Shown: one piece after another, positions 52,902-61,621 of the stretch
Layout: the number at the start of each line of letters is the position of its first letter
Position numbering within the stretch: the stretch's first letter is position 1
NCBI GenBank assembly: GCA_001769805.1
Contig: MEPO01000016.1
Coordinates: 1-64,000, forward strand
Origin: Bdellovibrionales bacterium GWA1_52_35
GTDB taxonomy: Bacteria; Bdellovibrionota; UBA1018
Direction of reading: 5' to 3'
Length of the DNA stretch: 64,000 nucleotides
Position numbers and translations under genes: made by a program
The notes under the pieces: generated by a model
Told to the model about the DNA's origin: nothing
Databases searched by the model: none
What the model saw: the letters and a program-made list of their open reading frames with translations, nothing else

Positions 52902-53758
52902 TGCTGCGCTCCGGGATTTGTTCCGGATGGGGTGCCCTCAACAGCGGGCGCGGTAGGAGGCGGGGCATCCAGGTCTGTTGCTGCACCTTTTGCGGTGCTG
53001 GGTTCAGAAGAATTGCCGGAGATTATCATCTGAGGATCTCCCGCAGCGGGGGATTGGGGAAAAAGAGACGTCAGCTGCTGCCGGTGTTTCGCAGCATCCT
53101 GCGGCAGTTTTAAAGCTTCTTCCGCGGCAATCATGAATTGAAGGGTGCTCGCAATATGGGGGTTGCGATCGTAGGAGGTCAGGACCCGTTTGAATTCGTG
53201 AAGAGCGAGTTTGTATTCCTTCTGGCGAAAATAGCTTTCTCCGATATGAAACTGTGCGGAACCGGCGAGCGGATGATCCGGAAATTGTTCCAGGAACGAG
53301 GCAAACGAGAGCACTGCTTCGGAATACTTCTGGGACTGCAGAAGCAGCAGCGACTTGCGATAGAGATCCACGGACTCGTCATTGATGAAACCGGATTCAG
53401 GATCTGTCCCGGCGGCGGAAGGGGATACGGAACTCCCGGTACCCTGTGTGGGATGAGGATAAACACTCGATGTATTGGGAAAAGGTGCTTTGGGCTGAGA
53501 CGCCGCCGTCGAAGCCTCCACTTTGCCGGAAACTGCAGCGACCTGGCCTTCCAGCTGGTCCACCTTGTTTTGCAGCTGCACCATCTGGGTGCGGAGTTCA
53601 GCCACTTGATTGGTCGTCGCGGGCTGTTCGGCTTCTTTCTCCTCAGCGCCAGAAGCGGCTGTCTTCTGAGCGGAAGAGCAGCCTGCAAAGGCGCCACTCA
53701 AGATCAAGGCCGAGGAGAGAACAAATACAGGGAAGAGCTGACTTTTTCTGAATGCCAT
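52898..53758 (-). CDS. CpoB/YbgF-like lipoprotein with coiled coil and TPR
   Basis: 286 aa. Signal peptide and lipobox (SGAFAGC, Cys near residue 26) replace the non-lipidated N-terminus of enteric CpoB. A coiled coil (about 48-85, AELRTQMVQLQNKVDQLEGQ) and TPR-like repeats (about 130-240) make it a YbgF/CpoB-type protein that links envelope processes. The minus-strand promoter TTGCTG-17-TATCCT (53768-53796) lies nine bases from the ATG, giving at most a very short leader. A divergent small gene shares the region. Confidence 0.8.
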   Translation of the reverse strand: MAFRKSQLFPVFVLSSALILSGAFAGCSSAQKTAASGAEEKEAEQPATTNQVAELRTQMVQLQNKVDQLEGQVAAVSGKVEASTAASQPKAPFPNTSSVYPHPTQGTGSSVSPSAAGTDPESGFINDESVDLYRKSLLLLQSQKYSEAVLSFASFLEQFPDHPLAGSAQFHIGESYFRQKEYKLALHEFKRVLTSYDRNPHIASTLQFMIAAEEALKLPQDAAKHRQQLTSLFPQSPAAGDPQMIISGNSSEPSTAKGAATDLDAPPPTAPAVEGTPSGTNPGAQQ

Positions 53759-53767
53759 ATTATGGAT

Positions 53768-53796
53768 AGGATAAGTTGACTAAGGAGTTTCAGCAA
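53768..53796 (-). promoter_or_regulatory. Promoter of the CpoB-LysM operon
   Basis: TTGCTG (minus strand 53791-53796), 17-base spacer, TATCCT (53768-53773), nine bases before the ATG at 53758. No Shine-Dalgarno follows. Confidence 0.5.
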
Positions 53797-53798
53797 GA

Positions 53799-54017
53799 GT
53801 GTTAAGCGTCAGAAAAGTAATTCGAGTCCGTAAAGAGGACTCCGCGTTTGTCTACTTCATTCTCGAAGCCCAGGAAGGCATTACGGCCTATTCCACTCTT
53901 CCGTCGGCACCCGGCGATGCTTATCGCGATCTGGAGTTGCAAATCCCGCCCGATTTTGTCGCGGAAACCGAAGATTTGCTCAAAAGTCTGGGTGAAATGG
54001 TCTTAATTCTGCCCTGA
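53799..54017 (+). CDS. DUF4911-like small protein
   Basis: 72 aa. KVIRVRKEDSAFVYFILEAQ-EGITAYSTL matches the pattern of DUF4911 proteins from delta-proteobacteria, which have RRDI-x-LKFILEAYEGLA-like starts. GTG start with AAGGAG 11 bases upstream. Its last 15 bases overlap the convergent TPR gene. Function unknown. Confidence 0.6.
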   Translation: MLSVRKVIRVRKEDSAFVYFILEAQEGITAYSTLPSAPGDAYRDLELQIPPDFVAETEDLLKSLGEMVLILP

Positions 54018-54845
54018 GCCGGGGTGCTCAGTCACAAATGTTTCCAGCTCTTTCAACGAACTCAATGCTTCAAGCTGTTCCGGCGAGGGCTTGGGAAGGG
54101 TGACCAGTGCCTTTCTTGCGACTTCAAGGGCGCCCGGGAGGTCGTCTTTCTGGTCACGCAGAAGTTTCACCAGGAAAAGGTAATTCAGCGGCTCATCCGG
54201 CGCAGTATTGATGGCAAGCTTGTAGAATCTCTTCGCTTCGTCATCGCTGCCACCCAAAATGCCAGGCAGCTTTTGCTGGATCAGTCCGAGAAGGCGGTAG
54301 GCACCCGCACCGGCAAAACCAGGCTCCAGCTCAGCCGTTTTTTGCAGATGCTCCCGGATTTCGCCCAAGGTGAAGTACATTTTAAATACGCCTACTTTTT
54401 GCCCATAAAGTGCCATATTGATGGCTTTCCAGAAATGACACGGAGCACAGCGGGGGTCGAGTTTCACTCCTTCATTTCCTGCGTCGCGACCTTCGGTGAA
54501 AAGCCGCTTTTGCTCCTCCTCGACTGCGGTGAGGTGCAATCCATTGAAGTAGCAGGCCATGGAACGTCGCCAGGCTGCTGCCGGGTCCTTAGGATTCCGC
54601 TCGTGGTATTCCCTGAACAGCGAGAGGGCCAGCCTGCCCTGTTCAGGAACCTGCCTCTGGAAGAATGCCTGATCTCCGGCTGCATAAGAGGCGGCAGAGG
54701 GGCTGGAAGAGGAAAATGAAGAAGGGCGCGGAGAGGTGACGGACTGGGGATTTTTCGCCAGAACGCTCTGCTGGAAAGCAAACGTGGAAGCGAGAAGGAA
54801 AGATCCGATTAAGGCTGGAAATGAAAACCGACTCGCGAAACTCAT
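54003..54845 (-). CDS. Secreted TPR protein, TatT-like
   Basis: 280 aa with a signal peptide (cut after VLA, about residue 30). The GAGAYRLLGLIQQKLPGILG-GSDDEAKRFYKLAINTAPDE region resembles the TRAP-associated TatT family of TPR proteins. The ATG at 54845 begins the signal peptide; TAATCT lies seven bases upstream with no Shine-Dalgarno. In-frame codons to 54890 are less likely. Periplasmic location is inferred. Confidence 0.65.
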   Translation of the reverse strand: MSFASRFSFPALIGSFLLASTFAFQQSVLAKNPQSVTSPRPSSFSSSSPSAASYAAGDQAFFQRQVPEQGRLALSLFREYHERNPKDPAAAWRRSMACYFNGLHLTAVEEEQKRLFTEGRDAGNEGVKLDPRCAPCHFWKAINMALYGQKVGVFKMYFTLGEIREHLQKTAELEPGFAGAGAYRLLGLIQQKLPGILGGSDDEAKRFYKLAINTAPDEPLNYLFLVKLLRDQKDDLPGALEVARKALVTLPKPSPEQLEALSSLKELETFVTEHPGSGQN

Positions 54846-54990
54846 GCTCGGGAGATTACGCCAAAATACGCCGAATTCACAAGAATTCACAGACCCGAGG
54901 TTTGAAATTCAGGAGGACAGTCCGGAAATTGAGGGGCACCCCAGCTTCTGCAACCGCGCTGCTTTCATCTTCTTTGCAGTGCATTCGGTT

Positions 54991-56016
54991 ATGGCACTCT
55001 GGTTCATTTCTTTTCTGCTGTTTTTCTCTGGATTGTGGTTGCTTTTAAGCCAATTTGATTTCAAGGCCGTACTTTGGGGGGCAAGACTGGAAAAGGCCGC
55101 TCTGCTACTCATCGTTGCCCGCTTGCAGGAAATTGAAGAGATGCTCGGGGCGGGCATGGTCCCTACCCCCAGTCATTGGTCGGGCCTCCAGCAACTGGGT
55201 CCACCTTGGGGTCGCCTCGCTTTCGACAGTCTGCAGGAGCTGCGCGCGCAGGGCGGTGCCGTGCTTCCAACGCTCAGACGTCTGAAAGAACTTGCACAAA
55301 CCCACCGCGATGTCCTGGCCCAGACCGAGAGCCGGAGTGCGCAAGCTTTGGCGCAGGCGCTCGTAGCGGGAGTTCTGGTGCCTGTCTTCGGTTTTGTACT
55401 CTATGGTATTCTCCCCGGGATTTCAGAACGCCCTTGGGCATGGCTTTTTGGCTGCATTTTGGGTTTGGGCAGTTCTTTGACTGGAGCCTGGTGGATGTTG
55501 CGGCTCGCGGATGCTGCCCGTTGGGCGGGGCTGAAGCAGGTGGAGCGTCCTTGGGTTTTAGGAGTTCAATGCACAGGGGAGCGTCTGCTGGCCCTGGTTC
55601 GCGCCGGAACACCCGCTGATCTGGCCTGGAGTCGTGCGCTTGAATTTCTGAATGCCGTGGCTCCGGAGCTGGCTTTGGAATGGGGCTACTCGATTTGGGC
55701 CACCGAACCCAAACCAAATACGAGTAAGGTCTCCCACGCTGCCCGAAAAGTTCTGCTCGAGCTGGGCTCGGGATTGCGCAAGTCAGTACAGACGGCGATC
55801 CTGGATGGGCGCCCCTGCATGGAGCGCGTGGAAAGTTCACTCACGGGTTGCCGGCAGGATCTGCAAGCATTGGTGGATCGTGAACTCTCACTTTTGCCGA
55901 CTCGTATTTTGAAGCCGCTCTTTGTATTTGTGGCGCCCGCGATTCTTGGGTTATTGGCTTTTGGTCTGTACCTGGCCTTCACCGCCACAGAGGGAGGGGG
56001 TTTGGATGTCTTTTGA
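54991..56016 (+). CDS. Type II secretion F-domain protein, TadB/TadC-like
   Basis: 341 aa with four hydrophobic helices (about 7-30, 125-145, 155-170 and the C-terminal end 315-335), as in TadB/TadC inner-membrane platform proteins of Tad (Flp) pili. Cytoplasmic loops are rich in Glu/Arg/Gln (LKELAQTHRDVLAQTESRSA). The ATG at 54991 precedes the first helix; in-frame codons back to 54736 run through the 5' end of the opposite gene. Only one TadB/C protein is visible here, on the opposite strand to cpaF and the secretin. Confidence 0.65.
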   Translation: MALWFISFLLFFSGLWLLLSQFDFKAVLWGARLEKAALLLIVARLQEIEEMLGAGMVPTPSHWSGLQQLGPPWGRLAFDSLQELRAQGGAVLPTLRRLKELAQTHRDVLAQTESRSAQALAQALVAGVLVPVFGFVLYGILPGISERPWAWLFGCILGLGSSLTGAWWMLRLADAARWAGLKQVERPWVLGVQCTGERLLALVRAGTPADLAWSRALEFLNAVAPELALEWGYSIWATEPKPNTSKVSHAARKVLLELGSGLRKSVQTAILDGRPCMERVESSLTGCRQDLQALVDRELSLLPTRILKPLFVFVAPAILGLLAFGLYLAFTATEGGGLDVF

Positions 56017-56149
56017 AGCCTTTATTCTGCGTTGGGCCCTCTGGAGCTTGATATTCGCGATCACAATCGGCGGCAAGCCTTGGCACTTTCCCGAAGCAGG
56101 AAAATTGATTTTTAGACAGGGGCAGGAAGGTCTTTTCAGTTCGCGGTAA
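56006..56149 (+). CDS. Small membrane peptide after the TadB/C-like gene
   Basis: 47 aa with one hydrophobic stretch (FILRWALWSLIFAITIGG). The ATG overlaps the TadB/C stop, and GGGAGGGGG lies upstream, which supports translation. Its end overlaps the convergent cpaF by 14 bases. Not a recognised Flp pilin. Candidate only. Confidence 0.4.
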   Translation: MSFEAFILRWALWSLIFAITIGGKPWHFPEAGKLIFRQGQEGLFSSR

Positions 56150-57077
56150 TGGGCCTCAGCAAAATCATTTCGCCTTCGCGTCCTTCAATGCGTGCCAGCT
56201 CGGAGATCTGTCGGCTCGGTCCTGTGCGTTTGACCTGGGCTATCCATTGAACACCGACGGCGATCAGTTCACGGATTGCGGCAAGCGGAATGCTGCCGCC
56301 GGATGCAAGGAGGCAGAGCAGTTCCATCCGCCTCAGTGCATCACGCGGAGAGTTCGCGTGCAGGGTCGCCAGCGCCCCGCCATGGCCAGTATTCAGCGCC
56401 TGGAGAAGGTCGAGCACCTCTGTCCCCCGGCATTCCCCGAGAATGATCCGGTCCGGGCGCATGCGAAGGGCTTGCTTTAACAACGTGCGCGGTGTGACCT
56501 CACCAAATCCATCGGCATTAGGGGCACGACTTACCAGGCTGATGAAATGAGGGTGCCTTGGCGCAAGCTCAGGAGTGTCTTCAATCGCCAGAATTCTTTC
56601 AAGGGGGGGCACGGATTCCAGCAGGTCTGTGGCAAGCGTTGTCTTGCCGCTGCCGGTTGACCCGGCAATGAGCACGGATTCGCCACGGCCGACCGCATCA
56701 GCAAGTACCCCATAAAGTTTCGACTGAGCCCATCGGGCTGCCCCCGAAATGGAATTGTTCTGAAGACCCGGCAAACGCCGGAGGGAAACGAGAATTCCTT
56801 GTTGGGCCAGAGGAGGAAAAGCCACATGGAGCCGGTGTCCACTGGGGACCGTGCCGTCAATGAAGGGGTGGCGCGCATCCCAGCTTTTACCGGCCGCTGA
56901 AATCTGCTCCAGGACCCAGGTGCGCATCTCTTCTTCTGTCCAAGGTGCTGCAGGAACGGTATTTTCCGGTTCAAGACCGAAGCCCTGGTCCACGTAAAGA
57001 TGCTGCGGCCCGTTTATGCAGATATCCGTGATTTTTGGATTCGAAAGAATATTCTGGAGCCAAAGCGGTGTGGTCAT
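56136..57077 (-). CDS. CpaF/TadA-type secretion ATPase
   Basis: 313 aa hexameric ATPase of Tad-like systems, short for CpaF (usually about 430-480 aa). It has a partial N-terminal domain, then Walker A GSTGSGKTTLATDLL near 140, the Asp box ILAIEDTPELAPRHPH, Walker B RPDRIILGECRGTEVLDLLQ, and His box GGALATLHANSPRDALRR. Overlaps the secretin gene by four bases. Confidence 0.85.
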   Translation of the reverse strand: MTTPLWLQNILSNPKITDICINGPQHLYVDQGFGLEPENTVPAAPWTEEEMRTWVLEQISAAGKSWDARHPFIDGTVPSGHRLHVAFPPLAQQGILVSLRRLPGLQNNSISGAARWAQSKLYGVLADAVGRGESVLIAGSTGSGKTTLATDLLESVPPLERILAIEDTPELAPRHPHFISLVSRAPNADGFGEVTPRTLLKQALRMRPDRIILGECRGTEVLDLLQALNTGHGGALATLHANSPRDALRRMELLCLLASGGSIPLAAIRELIAVGVQWIAQVKRTGPSRQISELARIEGREGEMILLRPITAN

Positions 57078-58606
57078 TCTACTCTCCTTCCGGAATCGAA
57101 ATTTTGATCGAAGGCATTCCAGGGAAACTCAGGAGATCTTTTGAGTGCCTGGATCTGCACTGGACTCATCCAGTTTCTGGGCGGAGGTACCGGTCCCCGA
57201 GGCTGCTGGTAGGCATCGAGACTGCCAGCTGGACTCACCCGATTCATCGGTGCGGGAGGTGGGGTGAGGGTTGGAAGAAGTATGGCGACAAGCTCAGAAC
57301 GTTCCTTCAAATAATCCTCCGAACCGAAGAGAGTTCCAAAAATCGGAATTTGCCGCAGCAACGGCAACCCCTTCGCGTTCTCACGCAAGTGGTGCTGAAG
57401 GAGTCCGGACAGAAGCAGCGGTGTTCCATACCGGGCATCTACCTGGGTTTTCATCCGGTTGGCCTGAATGCCCGGAATTTCATTCAAAGCCGTCGAGAGA
57501 TCCAGGTGGCTGATTTCAGTGAAAATATCGACCCGTACCTGTTCACGTGTCGAATGTGTCACCTTCAAGCGGAGGGTCAGGCCGTAATTCTTCCAGGTGA
57601 CATTCGTCGTTGATTTGGTTCGGGTTTGGAGAGGGAGTTCCCCGCCTGCAAAAAGCTCGGCTTCGCCCGGAGCGCGAACGACGAGCTCCGGTTTGGAAAG
57701 AATGCGCGCTGAACCATCTCCTTCGAGCATCTGCAGCGTGGCGTCCAGCTGCAGCTTGTTGAGAATCTGAGTGGGGGTGACTTGAAAGGCTCCCTCCAGG
57801 TTTGCAGGCCAGCTGAGTCCCAGACTGGAAAAGCGGTTCTTTTTGAGTTCCAGCAGGAAAACCTTGAAATGGACGGTGGGTGTATCATCGGGCAAAGTCA
57901 TTATTTCGGTTTTTGCCGCCGGAAAGATTGAGTCCACGAGCTTTTGAATTGCCAGCTGCTGTCGGGTGTTTTCTGCGTTGCCGCGAACCCATATTTCGGA
58001 CCCGACCCTTTCGGATTGAACAGAACGCGTGAAGTTGGCCTTCGTGAACGCCTCATCCAGGCGTGCGAGCGCACTCTCAAGCAGGAGGTCCGTAGGCTGG
58101 GTCTGGTTAATGACCTCTTTTGGGAAAAAACGAGTGAGTGCGGAAATTTTGGCGCTTTCCCCAGGGCTCTCGACGCGTCCGCGCAGAACGACGCCGGAAC
58201 CGGTATAAACAATTTCCGCCTCATTGAGGCGACTCAGGGCTTTGACCAGGGCGGTTGCAATATCCTGGGTTGTGATCTTCTGAACCTCGATCAGCCGATG
58301 CTCGGAGCTTCCGTCCTTTTTCCAGACCCAGAGATCGGTCATGCCCGGCTTGATTCCTTTGATCAGAAGCTCGCCCCGGGAACCTGGGTTCAGAAGGTGT
58401 CCGCGAGCCACTTCACTTCCGAGGGAATACCGAGTAATTTCATCGGCCGATCCTCCGTTCCCGATATTCAGGATGCGTTGCTCACCTTGTCCGAGAATCA
58501 TGAGAGGGCGTTCGGCAGTGAGCCCGGGAGCGCGCTCAACCGCACCCAGCGGGGGGCAAAAGCAGATAATTGTGATCACCACAGCCGTCTTGAAAGTAGA
58601 TTGCAT
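57074..58606 (-). CDS. Tad-like pilus secretin (CpaC/RcpA type)
   Basis: 510 aa outer-membrane channel. Signal peptide, then an N-terminal pilus-assembly domain (LIKGIKPGMTDLWVWKKDGS near 95), two BON-like parts (VVLRGRVESPGESAKI and SEIWVRGNAENTRQQLAIQK), then the secretin domain (about 260-480, ARILSKPELVVRAPGEAELF, GIQANRMKTQVDARYGTPLL, FGTLFGSEDYLKERSELVAI). The ATG at 58606 begins the signal peptide; there is no convincing Shine-Dalgarno. Confidence 0.83.
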   Translation of the reverse strand: MQSTFKTAVVITIICFCPPLGAVERAPGLTAERPLMILGQGEQRILNIGNGGSADEITRYSLGSEVARGHLLNPGSRGELLIKGIKPGMTDLWVWKKDGSSEHRLIEVQKITTQDIATALVKALSRLNEAEIVYTGSGVVLRGRVESPGESAKISALTRFFPKEVINQTQPTDLLLESALARLDEAFTKANFTRSVQSERVGSEIWVRGNAENTRQQLAIQKLVDSIFPAAKTEIMTLPDDTPTVHFKVFLLELKKNRFSSLGLSWPANLEGAFQVTPTQILNKLQLDATLQMLEGDGSARILSKPELVVRAPGEAELFAGGELPLQTRTKSTTNVTWKNYGLTLRLKVTHSTREQVRVDIFTEISHLDLSTALNEIPGIQANRMKTQVDARYGTPLLLSGLLQHHLRENAKGLPLLRQIPIFGTLFGSEDYLKERSELVAILLPTLTPPPAPMNRVSPAGSLDAYQQPRGPVPPPRNWMSPVQIQALKRSPEFPWNAFDQNFDSGRRVE

Positions 58607-58665
58607 CACCGCATTTCTGCAAAGAGAGGGCCCTCGTCGACGTGCCTTTTCACGGGAGAACCTGA

Positions 58666-58695
58666 TTGACAAGAGCCCGGAATAAGGGCTACATA
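58666..58695 (+). promoter_or_regulatory. Promoter of the small basic protein-metK operon
   Basis: TTGACA (58666-58671), 18-bp spacer, TACATA (58690-58695), 45 bases upstream of the small gene. No SAM riboswitch-like structure is recognised between it and metK. Confidence 0.6.
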
Positions 58696-58740
58696 AGTTC
58701 CTCAATAATTCAGACACTTGGAACCACTGGGAGTTATTTT

Positions 58741-58869
58741 ATGCCGTCTCGTATGATGAAAACCAAAACTGCCCGCAAAATCCGTCAGGCCCGCAAAGGC
58801 AAAACCCGGAAGCGGAAACAGCAGAACAAGGGAACGACTCCTAAATTCCCCATTCACCTTGAAAACTAG
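58741..58869 (+). CDS. Small very basic protein upstream of metK
   Basis: 42 aa, about a third Lys/Arg ([20 protein letters not shown]). The ATG follows GGGAG by seven bases, and it ends 10 bases before metK, so it is in the same operon. Resembles small ribosome-associated or nucleic-acid-binding proteins in composition only; function unknown. Confidence 0.55.
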   Translation: MPSRMMKTKTARKIRQARKGKTRKRKQQNKGTTPKFPIHLEN

Positions 58870-58879
58870 GAATATTCAA

Positions 58880-60046
58880 ATGGTACGTAACTATCTTTTT
58901 ACTTCTGAGTCTGTCACCGAAGGTCATCCAGATAAAATGGCTGATCAAATTTCAGATGCAGTTCTCGATGCCTTGCTGGCACAGGATCCCCGTTCCCGCG
59001 TTGCCTGCGAGACGTTGATCACGACTGGTTTGATTGTCGTTGCTGGTGAAGTGACGACCAATGCCCGTGTTGATTATCAGGACATCGCGCGCCAGACAGT
59101 TAAAAAGATCGGTTACGATTCCTCCGACAAGGGTTTTGATTATAAAACCTGCGGAGTGATGGTGACTCTTGACCGCCAGTCACCGGATATTTCCCAGGGT
59201 GTCACGGCTGGCCATGGCATTCACAACACGAAGGAGCAGGGCGCCGGAGATCAAGGCATCATGTTCGGTTACGCTGTGAATGAATCACCAGAATACATGC
59301 CATTGACGATTGATCTCGCCAACAAGCTCGCCTTGAGGCTCTCCGAGGTTCGCAAGAATGGAACCTGCGGCTGGCTGCGCGCCGACGGCAAAACTCAAGT
59401 CACCGTCGAATACGAGAACGACAAACCGAAACGCGTTGACGCCGTCGTGGTGAGTTCACAGCACGATGAAAACATCACGCATAAACAAATTCAGGAAGCT
59501 TTGATCGAGGAAGTGATCAGGAAGACAGTTCCTGCCAACCTGCTTGACAATAAAACCAAATTCTACGTGAACCCGACCGGCCGTTTTGTCGTCGGTGGAC
59601 CGATGGGTGACTGCGGTTTGACTGGACGAAAAATCATTGTCGACACGTACGGCGGTCACGGCGCACATGGCGGCGGCGCTTTCTCCGGCAAAGATCCTTC
59701 GAAAGTCGATCGGTCGGCCTGTTACATGGGCCGTTACGTAGCCAAGAACATCGTCGCAGCCGGTCTCGCGGACCGTTGCCTCGTTCAGCTGGCTTATGCC
59801 ATCGGTGTTGCAGAACCGGTGAGTGTGATGGTGAACGCGTTTGGCACCGAAAAAGTGGAACTCGGGAAACTTGAAACTGCTGCCCGCGAGATCTTCCATC
59901 TTCGTCCGGCCGGGATCATTGAATCTTTGAACCTGCTTCGCCCAATTTATTCGAAAACTGCGGCATACGGCCACTTCGGTCGCGCAGAACCCGAATTCAC
60001 CTGGGAAAGAACAGATCAGGTTTCCGCACTTCGCAGCCTGAAGTAA
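58880..60046 (+). CDS. metK: S-adenosylmethionine synthetase
   Basis: Makes SAM from methionine and ATP. 388 aa. [52 protein letters not shown] and [17 protein letters not shown] are all intact. The ATG at 58880 follows AGGA by eight bases. Together with the small basic protein upstream it appears to be one operon. Confidence 0.98.
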   Translation: MVRNYLFTSESVTEGHPDKMADQISDAVLDALLAQDPRSRVACETLITTGLIVVAGEVTTNARVDYQDIARQTVKKIGYDSSDKGFDYKTCGVMVTLDRQSPDISQGVTAGHGIHNTKEQGAGDQGIMFGYAVNESPEYMPLTIDLANKLALRLSEVRKNGTCGWLRADGKTQVTVEYENDKPKRVDAVVVSSQHDENITHKQIQEALIEEVIRKTVPANLLDNKTKFYVNPTGRFVVGGPMGDCGLTGRKIIVDTYGGHGAHGGGAFSGKDPSKVDRSACYMGRYVAKNIVAAGLADRCLVQLAYAIGVAEPVSVMVNAFGTEKVELGKLETAAREIFHLRPAGIIESLNLLRPIYSKTAAYGHFGRAEPEFTWERTDQVSALRSLK

Positions 60047-60055
60047 GAAGTCAAA

Positions 60056-60271
60056 ATGCATCTGATCCATTGGTTGATGCGGTTCTTTCCTTACTGGGCC
60101 ATACCGGCAGCCTTCATTCTTGGCGAACTTGCTTTGCACTTTCGTCGAAAGAAGAGCGCTGTTGAGTGGTTCTGCTGGGGGATGGTTCTGCTCCTGATAA
60201 TCCTGATCGTCTTATGGGTCGCTATGCGTGGGGATCTTCATTCGGATCAGTGGGTTAAGTCAGCATTTTAG
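60056..60271 (+). CDS. Small two-helix membrane protein
   Basis: 71 aa with two hydrophobic segments (about 8-25 and 40-57) separated by a basic loop (HFRRKKSAVEW). It starts nine bases after metK and is probably co-transcribed. No family recognised. Confidence 0.5.
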   Translation: MHLIHWLMRFFPYWAIPAAFILGELALHFRRKKSAVEWFCWGMVLLLIILIVLWVAMRGDLHSDQWVKSAF

Positions 60272-60516
60272 CGGGCGCAGGCGACCGGGTAAAAGTTCTT
60301 TTCGGGGAGATCCCTTGAAGGAATTTTGACAGTTTGCACAGCAGCGCCAGAAATATATCGAAATAGTTTTGACAGCCCGGCAAAAAGTGCTTAGCCTTTT
60401 TATGTGGGCAGCCAATCCGCAAGGACAGAAAGTCCGAAGCTGGAAAAAGCGGCTCACAAGGCTGGGGAGGGGAGTTCCCGGTCTAACTCATGGAAGGGTT
60501 AAAAGGGGGAGCATTG
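60272..60516 (+). other. 245-bp leader before the sigma-54 activator
   Basis: It holds two TTGACA hexamers (near 60333 and 60370) and a G/A-rich part with a GGAC-AGAAA-GTCC hairpin near 60423-60435, enclosed by possible CAGC/GCTG pairing. A structured RNA is possible; it does not match a riboswitch that I can name. Confidence 0.3.
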
Positions 60517-61599
60517 ATGCTCGCGTTTAGATCACCGTTGGTGGGCGAAAGTTCTGCAATTCAATCCATTTTCAAGACAATTGAAAAGGTTTCTCAAACC
60601 GACAGCACGGTTTTGATCACCGGAGAAAGCGGTACCGGCAAGGAGCTGGTTGCACGAGCAATTCATGAGAATTCGCCCCGGGCAACCCGGCCGCTGGTCA
60701 CCGTCAACTGCGGAGCGATCCCAGCCGAGCTTTTGGAAGCCGAACTTTTCGGTCATGTCAGAGGGGCGTTCACAGGCGCCACACAGAACCGTACCGGCCG
60801 TTTTGAGCTCGCTCATGGCGGGACTATCTTCCTTGACGAAGTGGGCGACCTGCCTTTGCATCTTCAGGTGAAACTTCTGCGTGTCTTGCAGACTCGCCAG
60901 TTCGAGCCAGTTGGCTCTTCCCGCACCATCGAAGTGGATGTGCGGATCATCTCGGCAACCAATCAGGACCTCGAAGAGGCCGTCCGGACTCGCCAATTCC
61001 GCGAAGATCTTTATTACCGTCTGAACGTGATTCCGGTTCGCGTTCCTTCCCTTCGTGAACGCCGCAGCGACATCACGGTTTTGGCCAATCACTTCATCAA
61101 TCAGTTCAACGGTGTTTCCGGCCACAAGGTAGAAGTACTTTCGCAGCAGATCCTGGACGCCTTGACCGCCTACGACTGGCCGGGCAATGTGCGTGAGATC
61201 GAGAACCTCATGGAGCGCCTCGTGATTCTCAAGGGAACCGGCGCCATCGAACTGGGCGATCTTCCTTACCGAGTATTTCAGCAGTACGCCGAAAGCCGTC
61301 CTCAGGGCACGGGCGCCATGTCTGAGTGGGAATTCCCTCGCATGGTTCTTCCCGAAAAGGGCCTTGATCTGAAAGATATCGTCGACGCCTTCGAAAACCA
61401 TCTGGTCGATCAAGCGCTCTCCCGTACGGGGGGGAACAAGAATCGCGCAAGCGAGCTGCTCCAGATGAATCGCACGACTTTGGTCGAAAAGCTGCGTAAG
61501 CGCGGTATGATCACTCCGGCTCCGCGTGTCCGCGGAGACCTGGATCCTGAGCGCGAACGTGAGCTGGTGACCGGCAGTAATCTCGAAGGCAACGCCTGA
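60517..61599 (+). CDS. Sigma-54-dependent activator without receiver domain
   Basis: 360 aa. The AAA+ domain starts almost at the N-terminus (SPLVGESSAIQSIFKTIEKV), with Walker A GESGTGKELVARA, the GAFTGATQ loop, Walker B TIFLDEVGDL and arginine fingers. The C-terminal Fis helix-turn-helix (GGNKNRASELLQMNRTTLVE) is intact. There is no receiver or sensory domain. The ATG at 60517 has GGGGGAG five bases upstream, better than the ATG at 60490. Likely controlled by expression level or partner protein. Confidence 0.85.
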   Translation: MLAFRSPLVGESSAIQSIFKTIEKVSQTDSTVLITGESGTGKELVARAIHENSPRATRPLVTVNCGAIPAELLEAELFGHVRGAFTGATQNRTGRFELAHGGTIFLDEVGDLPLHLQVKLLRVLQTRQFEPVGSSRTIEVDVRIISATNQDLEEAVRTRQFREDLYYRLNVIPVRVPSLRERRSDITVLANHFINQFNGVSGHKVEVLSQQILDALTAYDWPGNVREIENLMERLVILKGTGAIELGDLPYRVFQQYAESRPQGTGAMSEWEFPRMVLPEKGLDLKDIVDAFENHLVDQALSRTGGNKNRASELLQMNRTTLVEKLRKRGMITPAPRVRGDLDPERERELVTGSNLEGNA

Positions 61600-61621
61600 G
61601 CAGGTTTGCGGTTTCGAAAGC

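Noticed and set aside
58607-58740. SAM riboswitch upstream of metK
   Set aside because: No recognisable riboswitch core; the stretch holds the promoter and the small gene's ribosome binding site.
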